Origin: JAUVXJ01 sp034411995
GTDB taxonomy: Bacteria > Chloroflexota > Anaerolineae > UBA7937 > B3-Chlor
DNA: 64,000 nt
Direction of reading: 5' to 3'
Assembly: GCA_034411995.1 (NCBI GenBank)
Contig: DAOUME010000011.1
Span: 124,001-188,000, forward strand
Under the pieces are notes generated by a model. It did not search any database. It had not been told where the DNA came from and worked only from the letters and a program-made list of their open reading frames with translations. Each line of letters starts with the position of its first letter. Position 1 is the stretch's first letter. Both the position numbers and the translations under genes were made by a program. Below are positions 44,676 to 52,972 of this stretch, in pieces.

Positions 44676-45086
44676 ATGGATTTGAATGGCGAAATCGAGG
44701 CAATCAGGAAGAGGCTGGATGAACATGACGCTCGACTCACAGCGGTGGAGAGCCTGTTCGAGTCCGCTCGGGGGGCGCAAGGCAGCGTGTCTTCGCTCAG
44801 GCAATTCGTCTTCCAGCTCCGGCCTGCGAACTTCCAACAGGCTTTGCTGGGGATAGCTTATCATCTGGAGGTGCAAGCCGGGTGCGCGTCGTTCAACGTG
44901 CGCGATCTTGAGGCTGGGTTTCGAGATGCCAGAGAATCTGCGCCGAAGAACCTAAATGACGCTGCGAATGCCGGGGTGGGCAAGGGCCATCTGATGGAGG
45001 CGGGGAAGAAGGACAATCTCAAGGCATGGGTTCTTACCAACAAGGGAGTCAGGTGTGTCGAAAGTGGCTTCCAAGAGGGGGAGTGA
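44676..45086 (+). CDS. Coiled-coil plus winged-helix-like protein, second gene of the operon
   Basis: 136 residues. Residues 1-40 are a likely coiled coil (IEAIRKRLDEHDARLTAVESLF); residues about 50-130 look like a helical/winged domain ending in KDNLKAWVLTNKGVRCVE, the style of a wHTH with a C-terminal wing. ATG 44676 has AGGAGGTG directly upstream. Its end overlaps the next gene by 32 bp. Unknown function; possibly an adaptor for the third gene. Confidence 0.55.
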   Translation: MDLNGEIEAIRKRLDEHDARLTAVESLFESARGAQGSVSSLRQFVFQLRPANFQQALLGIAYHLEVQAGCASFNVRDLEAGFRDARESAPKNLNDAANAGVGKGHLMEAGKKDNLKAWVLTNKGVRCVESGFQEGE

Positions 45087-45870
45087 TCCGACCATGCGAG
45101 ATTGGTCAGAGGCGTCTGCTGCCATCGCCACGGCCAACCTTCCCGAATTCTACAGCCTGCCTAGGACGCTCGAGAGGGTGCTATGGGTCCTGGCAGCAGC
45201 GAAGGACTGTCTTGATGTCCGCAAGCTTACGGCGGCAGAGATAGCGTCGTTCATGTTAGATGTACTCGAGGTAAGCATATCGAATACGTCGGTTTCGCAA
45301 GCGCTGCGCAAGGCGGGGGGCAAAGTGCATGCCTACCATCAAGGAGGCACTACACGCTATGAGATTATGAGGGCAGGAAAGGATCACTTGCTGGGCATAG
45401 TCCCCCCCGATTCTGTGGAGATGTTCTACTTCGAGGCGGGTAGGAGGTATTCAGGCAAGCACGTGCTGTCGGAGGAGGTGGTAGGCGGATTGGCTGGGGA
45501 TCTCATGATTGTTGATCCATATTGCGGCGCTAGAACGCTCGACATCCTTAGGTCGGCGAAAGGCAAGAACGTGAGGGTTCTCACGACACTTGCTCAGGCA
45601 AAGAAGAGCGCCGCTAACGAATTCAAGCGTGACCTGCAAGACTTCCGGTCCGAGTATCCAAACATCGAGTTCAGGGACTATACGGGGAAGGATCTTCACG
45701 ATAGGTACATACTGTCGCCCCAACACCTTGTGATACTCGGGCACAGTATGAAGGACTTGGGCTCGAAGGAATCGTTCGGAATAGTGATCAGCCGGGGAAT
45801 GTGCGAGGAGATTGGCCGAACGTTGAGCGACACGTTCGAGACTAGGTGGCAGAACTCCACCCCGCTGTGA
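45055..45870 (+). CDS. Winged-helix protein with phospholipase-D-like C-terminal domain
   Basis: 271 residues. Residues about 35-120 form a wHTH (SISNTSVSQALRKAGGKVHAY, then RYEIMRAGKDHLL). Residues about 135-265 resemble a PLD-fold domain: a DLMIVDPYCGARTLDILRSA strand and helix, NVRVLTTL, IEFRDYT, then GKDLHDRYILSPQHLVILGHSMKDLGSKESFGIVI (in pieces), where HDRY and GxSxKDLG take the place of the canonical HxKxxxxD motif. Such variants occur in conflict-type proteins; nuclease activity is uncertain because the Lys is replaced. GTG start with GGGAG six bases upstream, overlapping the previous gene by 32 bp. Confidence 0.65.
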   Translation: MSKVASKRGSDPTMRDWSEASAAIATANLPEFYSLPRTLERVLWVLAAAKDCLDVRKLTAAEIASFMLDVLEVSISNTSVSQALRKAGGKVHAYHQGGTTRYEIMRAGKDHLLGIVPPDSVEMFYFEAGRRYSGKHVLSEEVVGGLAGDLMIVDPYCGARTLDILRSAKGKNVRVLTTLAQAKKSAANEFKRDLQDFRSEYPNIEFRDYTGKDLHDRYILSPQHLVILGHSMKDLGSKESFGIVISRGMCEEIGRTLSDTFETRWQNSTPL

Positions 45871-45890
45871 GTCCTTTGGCCACTGCAGGG

Positions 45891-46133
45891 CTACGTTTGC
45901 TTGCGGTGGCCCCTGGGGGCCACACCCACCCAGAAGTGGTGAGGCAGCACCCCTGGACTGGTGAGGACCTTGATCCCATTCTCTGGGAGCCCATCGTCTG
46001 GCAGGCACTCCGGGTGGACGTAGCAGCGGTTCGGCTTCCTGCCGAACTTCTCCTCGTACCGTTCTGCCGCCTCCCGGACCTTGCTGGTGAAGTCCGCTTT
46101 GGAGTCATCATACCAGAGGAGACCCACTTCCAC
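45891..46133 (-). CDS. Small conserved protein, third gene of the LexA-controlled cassette
   Basis: 80 residues: MEVGLLWYDD at the start, a charged helix (KVREAAERYEEKFGRKP), then CYVHPECLP and LPHHFWVGVAP at the end. The pattern is one I associate with proteins next to lexA in Anaerolineae, but no function is known. GTG start behind AGGAGGT; overlaps the preceding gene by 26 bp. Converges with the PLD-like gene, 20 bp between stops. Confidence 0.6.
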   Translation of the reverse strand: MEVGLLWYDDSKADFTSKVREAAERYEEKFGRKPNRCYVHPECLPDDGLPENGIKVLTSPGVLPHHFWVGVAPRGHRKQT

Positions 46134-46458
46134 GCGATACCTCCTCTCCCACGCCAGACAGGACCAAGGTCTGCCCGCAATCCGCTTCGGGAGTTACGTC
46201 GAAGGTGGTCCACCCGTTGCTCCACTCCGCGAAGCTGTCCACGATGGTGTACTCCTCTCCATCATCCGCGGGGGGTAGCTGCGGCAGGCCCAGCGCCAGG
46301 GCCAGCGTAGATAGGGCGGCCCTGAACCCCTGGTGGTAGGATCTCTGCCGCAAGGGATCGCCGCCCAACATCCCCGCGGCTATCGCTTCCTCGTTGGCGT
46401 GGACGGCGGCGAGGATGATTTGCTCTATGTCTTGGGTGAACCAGACATCAACGGACAC
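46108..46458 (-). CDS. Conserved protein of unknown function, second gene of the LexA-controlled cassette
   Basis: 116 residues. N-terminal helices (VWFTQDIEQIILAAVHANEEAIAA), a hinge, then SYHQGFRAALSTLALALGL and an acidic C-terminal part (YTIVDSFAEWSNGWT). No known domain. GTG 46458 is supported by AAAGGAG seven bases upstream. It lies 13 bp after the first gene and overlaps the third. Confidence 0.6.
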   Translation of the reverse strand: MSVDVWFTQDIEQIILAAVHANEEAIAAGMLGGDPLRQRSYHQGFRAALSTLALALGLPQLPPADDGEEYTIVDSFAEWSNGWTTFDVTPEADCGQTLVLSGVGEEVSRGSGSPLV

Positions 46459-46471
46459 GTCGAATCTCCTT

Positions 46472-46912
46472 TCAGGGTGAGGTACGGGGCAGACCTGCCC
46501 TCGTACGAAGGGGTCTGACGAAGGGGATGACGTTGTCACCGAGCACCTCGGCCAGTTGGGGGGCGGCCGCGCGATCAAAGGTCTCCGCGGGCCAGGCCAA
46601 CCTCATGGAGCAGGCCAGACAGTCAGCCGGCGAGCTCACCGGGGCTGTCTTCAGGGCGCAGGCGCTGCACAGGAAGGATACCCGGGGCGCCTGGTCGTCC
46701 CAGACCTCGACGTGACCGTTGGCCCGGCGGACGGTGATAGGTGTCAGGGTGATCTTCTCCAGGGAGAAACGGAGGTGCTGGCAGGCGCAGGCCGCGGCAG
46801 GGCACCGATCACAGATCGTCGGCGAAACCTCGCGGTCGCCAGTCGTGATCCTTTGGCACTCGATTCGGCCATCGTCCAGAACAGAGCGACTGGGGCAGGA
46901 AACCGTTTGCAC
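46472..46912 (-). CDS. Cysteine-rich protein of unknown function, first gene of the LexA-controlled cassette
   Basis: 146 residues with eleven cysteines: SCPSRS near the start, then ICDRCPAAACACQH (near 35) and FLCSACALKTAPVSSPADCLAC (in pieces near 80-100). The spacing suggests metal binding, possibly a zinc or iron-sulfur site. GTG 46912 has AGGAGG six bases upstream; an ATG at 46948 is further upstream with no site. The promoter about 100 bp upstream carries two LexA boxes, so expression should rise on DNA damage. Function unknown. Confidence 0.65.
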   Translation of the reverse strand: MQTVSCPSRSVLDDGRIECQRITTGDREVSPTICDRCPAAACACQHLRFSLEKITLTPITVRRANGHVEVWDDQAPRVSFLCSACALKTAPVSSPADCLACSMRLAWPAETFDRAAAPQLAEVLGDNVIPFVRPLRTRAGLPRTSP

Positions 46913-46984
46913 GACAGACCTCCTGTGGATGGTTGCGAGCTCTCTCATCTGTCACGAGAGTGACTACAGGCGAAAGGCGTGACT

Positions 46985-47034
46985 AGAACACATGTTCTTA
47001 TCCACAGTATATCAGAACACGTGTTCTATGTCAA
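46985..47034 (-). promoter_or_regulatory. LexA-controlled promoter of the three-gene cassette (two LexA boxes)
   Basis: Minus strand TTGACA (47034-47029), 17-nt spacer, TATACT (47011-47006). The palindrome AGAACACGTGTTCT (47014-47027) fills the spacer; a second, AGAACACATGTTCT (46985-46998), covers the start-site region. Both fit the GAAC-N4-GTTC LexA box. Confidence 0.9.
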
Positions 47035-47078
47035 GCTCGGGGGGCGCTTTGAGGTGAGAAAGGGGAAGGATTTAAGGT

Positions 47079-47708
47079 TCAGGCGGGCTCGAGCTGGCGG
47101 ATGACCATCACGACCTTGCCTTGAACCTCCACGTTGTCGGGGCTGGCGTAGATGGGCTGCATGGTGGGGTTGGCAGGCTGGAGGCGGATCCTCTTGCCCT
47201 CGTGATAGAACTTCTTGAGGGTGGTTTCCTCTTTGTCGCGCAACCACACGGCCACCATGTCGCCGTTCTCGGCCACTTCTTGATGTTTCATGACCACGAT
47301 GTCCCCGTCATTGACCAGGGCATCGATCATGGACTCGCCCTGGACCTGGAGGGCGAACAGGTTCTCTCCATCCTTGAGGATGCCACGCGCCAGCTCCAGG
47401 TGATCCTCGGGGACAGCGTCCCCGGGGACAGGGATGGGATCGCCAGCCGCAATTCTGCCCAACAGAGGCAGCAAGATCACGTCGTCGCGATCCAGGCTCT
47501 CGCCCACGAGCCTCAGGCCTCGGGAGACCTCAGGATCCCTGGCGATGTGGCCGTCCCGCTCCAGAATGTTGAGGTTGTAGTTCACCACCGAAGTGGAGGA
47601 GATGCCCACCGCCTTGCCGATGTCGCGGATGGTAGGCGGGTAGCCGTTCTGCTGGAGGAATTCGTTGATGAACCCCAGAATGGCCTCCTGGCGGGTTGAC
47701 AGGTTCAT
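47079..47708 (-). CDS. lexA: LexA repressor
   Basis: 209 residues. N-terminal wHTH (RQEAILGFINEFLQQNGYPPTIRDIGKAVG in pieces), cleavage site Ala-Gly in GRIAAGDPIPV (near 90), catalytic Ser in QGESMIDALVNDGD (near 130) and Lys in EETTLKKFYHEG (near 167). RecA-stimulated self-cleavage lifts repression of SOS genes. Located directly upstream of the cassette it probably controls, and autoregulated by a box in its own promoter. Confidence 0.96.
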   Translation of the reverse strand: MNLSTRQEAILGFINEFLQQNGYPPTIRDIGKAVGISSTSVVNYNLNILERDGHIARDPEVSRGLRLVGESLDRDDVILLPLLGRIAAGDPIPVPGDAVPEDHLELARGILKDGENLFALQVQGESMIDALVNDGDIVVMKHQEVAENGDMVAVWLRDKEETTLKKFYHEGKRIRLQPANPTMQPIYASPDNVEVQGKVVMVIRQLEPA

Positions 47709-47747
47709 GATGGCCCCCTTTCGGCTCGCAGCGACGGAACCACATCT

Positions 47748-47776
47748 ATTATATACGAACTTTTGTTCTATGTCAA
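47748..47776 (-). promoter_or_regulatory. lexA: lexA promoter with LexA box in the spacer
   Basis: Minus strand TTGACA (47776-47771), 17-nt spacer, TATAAT (47753-47748); the box AGAACAAAAGTTCG (47769-47756) lies in the spacer in the same register as at the cassette promoter. The rest of 47777-47941 holds nothing recognised. Confidence 0.9.
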
Positions 47777-47941
47777 GGAGCGTCGGACCGCGGCGTTGAG
47801 CGGCGACCTCTCCCCGCTGGCGGTCTCACCGTCAGGGGAGCGCGGAGTGGCGCTGCCCTGGTTCCGCCCCGAGACGGTGTGCGTCGAGGGGGGGCGGACC
47901 GCGAGCTCCTGTTCCGGCGACCCCTCGCGGCGAGAGGAATG

Positions 47942-49303
47942 CTAAGAGCCTTGCCCTGCGGTGGAGTCCTGCGCCTTAGTGTCGAGCAGAGCCTGCACCT
48001 CGGGCACCATCTCTGCCAGGTGCTCCGCTGCCTCCTCCTGACCCTGGGTGCGCAGGTCTTCGATGATCAGCTCGAGTAGCCTGGCGAAATCGTCGCTGAT
48101 GAGTTCGGCTTGCTCCCGGAGAAGTGTCCGGCGCGAATCGAGGTCGGGCATGGAAAGCAACTGGTTGAGGAGGCGCATCTCAGGAGGCAGGCGCGCCTCC
48201 AGCAGGGAGACGACGTGCTCCTTGAGCTTCTTCAGCTTCTCCTGTGTCTCCGCCTGCCCGGATTGCTCTGCGGCGACGATGTTGGCCTCCAGGGTGGTGA
48301 GGAAGGCCGCGTCCATCCGCTCCACGTTCTCCTCGGCGGCCGCTTCCATGTTTTCGCTTTCCACGATCTGGCGCAGCAGGGCCGCCGCCCGCTCCAGGGC
48401 CTCCCTGGCTTCCTTGTCCAGTTGGTCTGTCAGGTCCAACAACCTGGTGCGCAGGTCGGTGAGCTGCCGCGCCTTCTCGCCGTCGCCCTGGCTGTCGGCC
48501 GCCTCTATCTGGCCAGTCAGCGTCTGGTAGAACTGATAGTCGAGGACAGGACGCGCCGCGGCGACGAAGGTCCTGAAATCCTCGTCGTCCCTGTGGGAGA
48601 AGAGCGTTTGTATGAGCTGCTCTACAGTGATGGCGCCCTCCAGACCTTCAGGGGGTGGAACCTGCGAGGGCGCAACGAGTTGCTGGAGCCTGTCGCGCAG
48701 GGTGGCGAGCTGCTCAGCTACCTGCTGCTCGCCATCCTCCCTGGCCTGGTCGATGGAGGCGCTAAGAAACAGGAAGAACTCGTAGTCGATGTGCTCCCGG
48801 TTCTCTTCTGCGAGCTTGTTCAGGCTCGTCTCGTCCTCCAACTGCTCCACCAATTCGCGGATCAACTGCCCCTTCTGCCTCTGATCCTCCAGCATCTCGT
48901 CAGTGATGCCCTCGGCGTGCAAGACCTCAGCGCGCAGGCTCTCCATGGAGAAGAAAGTCCGCGGCTGAAACAGATACCCCTTTCGCTGCTCTGCCTCCAG
49001 CGAGTTGATGACCAGATTGGTGAGCTGTCCGATGGTCTTCTCCTGCTCCTCTCCGGAAAGGCCCAGTTGGCTGGGCATGAGCATGAGGAACAGCTCCTTT
49101 TCAGGATCGTGGTAGACCAGGGGCGTGGCCACCGCTGTGCGACGCGAACAACTGGGGCAGGCGACGACATTGAGCTGACCGCGAAGCAGGCGACTCTTGA
49201 GATCTGGCTGCTGCCCGACGTCCACCACACGCCACACTTCCGCGCTGATGGGATTGGAGCACGCTGGACAGCTCAAGGTTACCCGGTCTGGTGCGATTTG
49301 CAT
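47942..49303 (-). CDS. CpXC-domain protein with long helical tail
   Basis: 453 residues. The first 125 form a CpXC domain: LSCPACSNPISAEVWRVVDV with the first CPxC, then VVACPSCSRRTAVATPLVYHDPEKELFLMLMP (in pieces). The following 320 residues are almost all helix and coiled coil, rich in Glu, Gln and Leu. CpXC proteins are of unknown role. It is the last gene of a long minus-strand run, 42 bp after the MBL hydrolase gene. Confidence 0.8.
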   Translation of the reverse strand: MQIAPDRVTLSCPACSNPISAEVWRVVDVGQQPDLKSRLLRGQLNVVACPSCSRRTAVATPLVYHDPEKELFLMLMPSQLGLSGEEQEKTIGQLTNLVINSLEAEQRKGYLFQPRTFFSMESLRAEVLHAEGITDEMLEDQRQKGQLIRELVEQLEDETSLNKLAEENREHIDYEFFLFLSASIDQAREDGEQQVAEQLATLRDRLQQLVAPSQVPPPEGLEGAITVEQLIQTLFSHRDDEDFRTFVAAARPVLDYQFYQTLTGQIEAADSQGDGEKARQLTDLRTRLLDLTDQLDKEAREALERAAALLRQIVESENMEAAAEENVERMDAAFLTTLEANIVAAEQSGQAETQEKLKKLKEHVVSLLEARLPPEMRLLNQLLSMPDLDSRRTLLREQAELISDDFARLLELIIEDLRTQGQEEAAEHLAEMVPEVQALLDTKAQDSTAGQGS

Positions 49304-49345
49304 GGGTTCCTTCCTTGACAGGGGGAGAACCGGACGGCAACTTCG

Positions 49346-50188
49346 CTACAGGCCAACTGGCTCCACCTCGAAGGTCTCTCCAGTCCGGCGCAGATATCCG
49401 GCGGTGAACCGCGGGTCGTGCTCGAAGATGAGCAGGGCGCCCTCTTCGAGAGCCCACTGGCGGACCGCTCTCTTGGTTTCTATGGTCTCCATCGGTGCCA
49501 CGTCACCAGCGGGAGTCCAGGCCAGCTTCTCCATGTACTCTTTCCACGGGGCCAGGTCTCCCAGATAGATGGCGGTCTGGCCCTGCGAACGGATGACGAC
49601 GGACTGGTGCGCCCTGGTGTGCCCCGGCGTGACCACGCAGCGTACCTCGCCGGTGACGGGAGTGTTTCCCCGGAGGAGGCGCAGCTGTCCTCCTTCCTCC
49701 AGGGGAACCAGGTTCTCCGGTAGATAGGTCTTGATGGTGCGCTCGTTGGGGTATCGCGCGTCGGCCCACTCCAGCCGCTGGACCCAGTACTCGGCTCCCT
49801 CGAAGGTGGCCCTGGGCCGTCGCTGGCTGTCGAAGACCGTGTTGCCGCCGCAGTGGTCCGAGTGGAGATGGGTGTTGACCACGACGTCCACGTCCTCGGG
49901 GACCACGTCTAGCTGGCGCAGGCTCTCCGCCAGCCCCGGCGACGGTTCGATGCCGAAGTTCTCGACTTCTCTGTCGGAGAGCTTGTCCCCGAAACCGGTG
50001 TCTACCAGGATCGTCTTCCCTTCCGACCGGATGAGCAGGCAGTGGGAAGCCATGGGGACACGGTGTCGTTCATCGAGGGTTACGCGAGATTCCCAGAGGA
50101 CGCGAGGCACGATCCCGAAATGCGCTCCGGCGTCCTGCCACCAGCGCTCGCGGCTGACTACGATCAGTTCCGCTTCACCGAGGCGCAC
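49346..50188 (-). CDS. MBL-fold metallo-hydrolase
   Basis: 280 residues. The metal motif THLHSDHCGG (HxHxDH, near 107), a later His in VTPGHTRAHQS (near 190), Asp in AIYLGDLAP, and His in FEHDPRF complete the binuclear site, as in the lactonase/AttM-like branch. Substrate is unknown; a lactone or thioester is plausible. It starts 3 bp after the oxidoreductase gamma-subunit gene, so it is part of that operon. Confidence 0.8.
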   Translation of the reverse strand: MRLGEAELIVVSRERWWQDAGAHFGIVPRVLWESRVTLDERHRVPMASHCLLIRSEGKTILVDTGFGDKLSDREVENFGIEPSPGLAESLRQLDVVPEDVDVVVNTHLHSDHCGGNTVFDSQRRPRATFEGAEYWVQRLEWADARYPNERTIKTYLPENLVPLEEGGQLRLLRGNTPVTGEVRCVVTPGHTRAHQSVVIRSQGQTAIYLGDLAPWKEYMEKLAWTPAGDVAPMETIETKRAVRQWALEEGALLIFEHDPRFTAGYLRRTGETFEVEPVGL

Positions 50189-50191
50189 CGT

Positions 50192-50746
50192 CTATTCCTT
50201 CAGGGCCTCCTCTGCCAGGTTCCAGCCCTTTTGAAGGGCTATTCGATTGGGCTCCAGCAAGTGGTGTCGTCGCTCTGGAAGGTTCTTCTTGAGGGCCTTC
50301 ATCACGGAATCCAGGCTGACCACCCCGGTGATTCTGACCAGTGCTCCCAGCAGAATCATGTTGGCCATACGCTCGTTCTGGAACTCGTCTCTGGCCAGGT
50401 CGGTGGCCGGGATCCGGAGAGACTTGATGTCCTTCCTCTTGACCTGCTCTTTGGCGATAGAGCTATTGACGATAAGGAGTCCCTTGGGTAGTACCTTGGG
50501 CTCGAACATCTCCAGGGATGGAGGGTTGAGAGCGATGACTGCGCTGGGTGTGTCTGTGATCGGCGAACCTATGGGATCGTCGGAGACGGTCACCGTGCAG
50601 CGAGCCGTTCCTCCTCGCATCTCAGGCCCGTAGGAAGGCAACCAGGTCACGTTTCGACCTTCCTCCAGACCGGCGTAGGTTAGCAGTTGCCCAGCAAAGA
50701 GGGCCCCTTGCCCTCCGAAGCCAGAGATGATGATCTGCTCGAACAT
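50192..50746 (-). CDS. 2-oxoacid:ferredoxin oxidoreductase, gamma subunit
   Basis: 184 residues. The family start IIISGFGGQGALFAGQLL is intact, followed by PSYGPEMRGGTARCTVTVSD (in pieces near 38-55), both marks of the KorC/VorC/OorC gamma subunit. With alpha, beta and a ferredoxin subunit it forms an enzyme that converts a 2-oxoacid and CoA into acyl-CoA, CO2 and reduced ferredoxin. 63 bp downstream of the beta-subunit gene. Confidence 0.92.
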   Translation of the reverse strand: MFEQIIISGFGGQGALFAGQLLTYAGLEEGRNVTWLPSYGPEMRGGTARCTVTVSDDPIGSPITDTPSAVIALNPPSLEMFEPKVLPKGLLIVNSSIAKEQVKRKDIKSLRIPATDLARDEFQNERMANMILLGALVRITGVVSLDSVMKALKKNLPERRHHLLEPNRIALQKGWNLAEEALKE

Positions 50747-50809
50747 GGATACGCTCCTTCACTTGTTCACTGGGACGCCGCCGCGCACTCGAGAGCGGCT
50801 GTGCTATCT

Positions 50810-51574
50810 CTACTCGAGGGCCTTGACCTCATCGATCACCTTGTAGTCGCCCAGGGGATAGTAAGGGATCATGTTGTCTTCGAGCCATTTCAGAGCCTCG
50901 ATGGGGCTCATCCCCCAGTTGGTGGAGCACGTGGATAGTATCTCCACCAGTGAGAAGCCCAGCCCGGCAAGCTGGGTCTGGAAGGCGGTTTTGATGGCCT
51001 TCCTGCAACTGCGGACGTACTTGGGCTGACTCACCGTTCTCCGCACGATGTAGGCCGCGCCGGTGGTCTGGGATAGGATCTCGGCCACCTTGACCGGGTA
51101 ACCGGCCACCTTCACGTCGCGCCCTGTGGGGGTGGAGGTGGTTACCTGGCCAGGTAGGGTCGTGGGGGCCATCTGTCCGCCGGTCATACCGAAGACGGCG
51201 TTGTTGACGAAGACCACGGTGATGTTCTCGCCGCGATTGGCAGCGTGAACGATCTCGGCTGTTCCGATGGCCGCCAGATCGCCGTCTCCCTGGTAGGTGA
51301 AGATCACGTTTTCAGGCGTGACCCTCTTCATGCCGGTGGCTACCGCCGGCGCTCTCCCATGGGCAGCCTCTGCCACGTCGAAGTTGAAATAGTGATAGGC
51401 CAGAACCGCACAGCCCACCGGGGCGATGCCCACGGTCTTCTCGCGGATGCCCAGCTCGTCTATCACCTCCGCTATGAGACGATGGATGATGCCGTGGGTA
51501 CAGCCTGGACAATAGTGAGTCGACGTTTTCTCCAACGCCTCTGGCTTGGCAAAGACGACTTTTCCCTCAGGCAT
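50810..51574 (-). CDS. 2-oxoacid:ferredoxin oxidoreductase, beta (thiamine diphosphate) subunit
   Basis: 254 residues. HYCPGCTHG (near 19) supplies cysteines, and the TPP motif YQGDGDLAAIGTAEIVHAANRGENITVVFVNN (in pieces near 93-125) is intact. Subfamily (2-oxoglutarate or 2-oxoisovalerate) cannot be settled by eye; the alpha subunit resembles VorB. About 40 bp separate it from the alpha gene. Confidence 0.92.
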   Translation of the reverse strand: MPEGKVVFAKPEALEKTSTHYCPGCTHGIIHRLIAEVIDELGIREKTVGIAPVGCAVLAYHYFNFDVAEAAHGRAPAVATGMKRVTPENVIFTYQGDGDLAAIGTAEIVHAANRGENITVVFVNNAVFGMTGGQMAPTTLPGQVTTSTPTGRDVKVAGYPVKVAEILSQTTGAAYIVRRTVSQPKYVRSCRKAIKTAFQTQLAGLGFSLVEILSTCSTNWGMSPIEALKWLEDNMIPYYPLGDYKVIDEVKALE

Positions 51575-51613
51575 GTGGTTCCCCTTTCGCTGCTATCTTC
51601 GAGCGGCCTGCCG

Positions 51614-52672
51614 TCATCTGACGTACTTCTTGGCCATCTCCTGAATCTTCTCAGTGACCTCTGATGGGTTAGGCACCCTTCCCCCGAGCCAGCCTTGAAA
51701 CTCGACGGGTACCTTGCCCTCCACCACCAGTTGGACATCTTCCAGCATCTGGCCAGCGCTCATCTCCAGCACCAGGAACACCTTCGCCTGGGCGATCCGG
51801 GAAGACATCCCGTCCCTGGGGTAGGGGTAGAGCGTGATGGGGCGGAACAGACCGACCGGTATACCCTCGTCCCTGGCCTTGACGATGGCTGTCTGCGCGA
51901 CGCGGCCCGCAGTGCCGTAGGCCACGATGATGATCTCCGCGCCGTCCAGCATGAACTCGGCGTGCCGCTGCTCGTGGGCTTCGATCTCGCGGTATTTCTT
52001 CTGGAGGATGATATTGCGGGCTTCCAGAGGCCCGGCCAGGAGATAGAGAGAGCGGATGATGTTCTTCTCTCTCCCCTTGCAGCCGGTCAACGCCCAGGGT
52101 TTAGCCGGGGGCTTGGGCTCCACCTCCGGCAGCTCGACGGGCTCCATGATCTGGCCGATGCTTCCGTCTCCCAGAATCATGGCCGGGTTCCGGTACTTGT
52201 CTGCCAGTTCGAAGGCCAGGATGGTCAAATCGATCGCCTCCTGGACGGTGGAGGGCGCGAGGACGATGGGGAAGTAGTCGCCGTGGCCTCCACCTTTGGT
52301 GGCCTGGAAGTAGTCGGACTGCGTGGGCTGCACATTGCCCAGTCCAGGACCTCCCCGCATGATGTTCACGATGACCGCGGGTAGTTCATTCCCAGCGAGG
52401 TAGGAGATGCCCTCCTGTTTGAGACTGATTCCGGGGCTCGACGAGGAGGTCATCGCCCTCTTGCCCACGGCTGCGGCGCCCAGCACCATGTTGATGGACG
52501 CGATCTCGCTCTCGCCTTGCACGAACGCTCGGCCCAGTTCCGGCATCCTCTTGGACATGTATTCCAGGAGTTCCGTCTGGGGAGTAATGGGGTAGCCGAA
52601 GTAGCCGTCGCAACCCGCCCGTATCGCGGCTTCGGCGATAGCCTCGTTTCCCTTCATCAAGATCTTGGCCAT
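51614..52672 (-). CDS. 2-oxoacid:ferredoxin oxidoreductase, alpha subunit (VorB-like)
   Basis: 352 residues, the usual VorB/KorA length. Marks: GNEAIAEAAIRAGCDGYFGYPITPQTE at the start (in pieces), GESEIASINMVLGAA (near 54), RGGPGLGN (near 108), and the C-terminal LFRPITLYPYP. The branched-chain 2-oxoacid enzyme (Vor) is the best guess, 2-oxoglutarate the alternative. The gene follows the ferredoxin gene by 73 bp. Confidence 0.88.
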   Translation of the reverse strand: MAKILMKGNEAIAEAAIRAGCDGYFGYPITPQTELLEYMSKRMPELGRAFVQGESEIASINMVLGAAAVGKRAMTSSSSPGISLKQEGISYLAGNELPAVIVNIMRGGPGLGNVQPTQSDYFQATKGGGHGDYFPIVLAPSTVQEAIDLTILAFELADKYRNPAMILGDGSIGQIMEPVELPEVEPKPPAKPWALTGCKGREKNIIRSLYLLAGPLEARNIILQKKYREIEAHEQRHAEFMLDGAEIIIVAYGTAGRVAQTAIVKARDEGIPVGLFRPITLYPYPRDGMSSRIAQAKVFLVLEMSAGQMLEDVQLVVEGKVPVEFQGWLGGRVPNPSEVTEKIQEMAKKYVR

Positions 52673-52745
52673 GATCGCTCTCCTCTGTCTACTACATCAA
52701 CGCGCCATCCGCTGGACGCCGTCGGCCGAGAGGCCAGGGCGGTGC

Positions 52746-52952
52746 TCAGCGGTATACCGTGATGGCCACATCGGGGCACATCATTGCGCACAGAGTGCAC
52801 CCGGTGCACTCTCCTTCCGGGTCCACGAGCTTGGACGGATGGTACCCTTTGGCATTGAAGTGGTCAGCCATCTTGACCAAGTCCCTTGGACAGACGGTGG
52901 TGCAGAGCTGACAGCCCTTGCACATGTCTTCGTCGATGAGTATCGTGGGCAT
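52746..52952 (-). CDS. 4Fe-4S ferredoxin, delta subunit of the oxidoreductase
   Basis: 68 residues with two clusters: CKGCQLCTTVCPRDLV and CTGCTLCAMMCPDVAI. It is the electron-carrying subunit or partner of the 2-oxoacid oxidoreductase whose alpha subunit follows. Confidence 0.92.
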   Translation of the reverse strand: MPTILIDEDMCKGCQLCTTVCPRDLVKMADHFNAKGYHPSKLVDPEGECTGCTLCAMMCPDVAITVYR

Positions 52953-52972
52953 GGTATGCTTACCTCCCTAGA

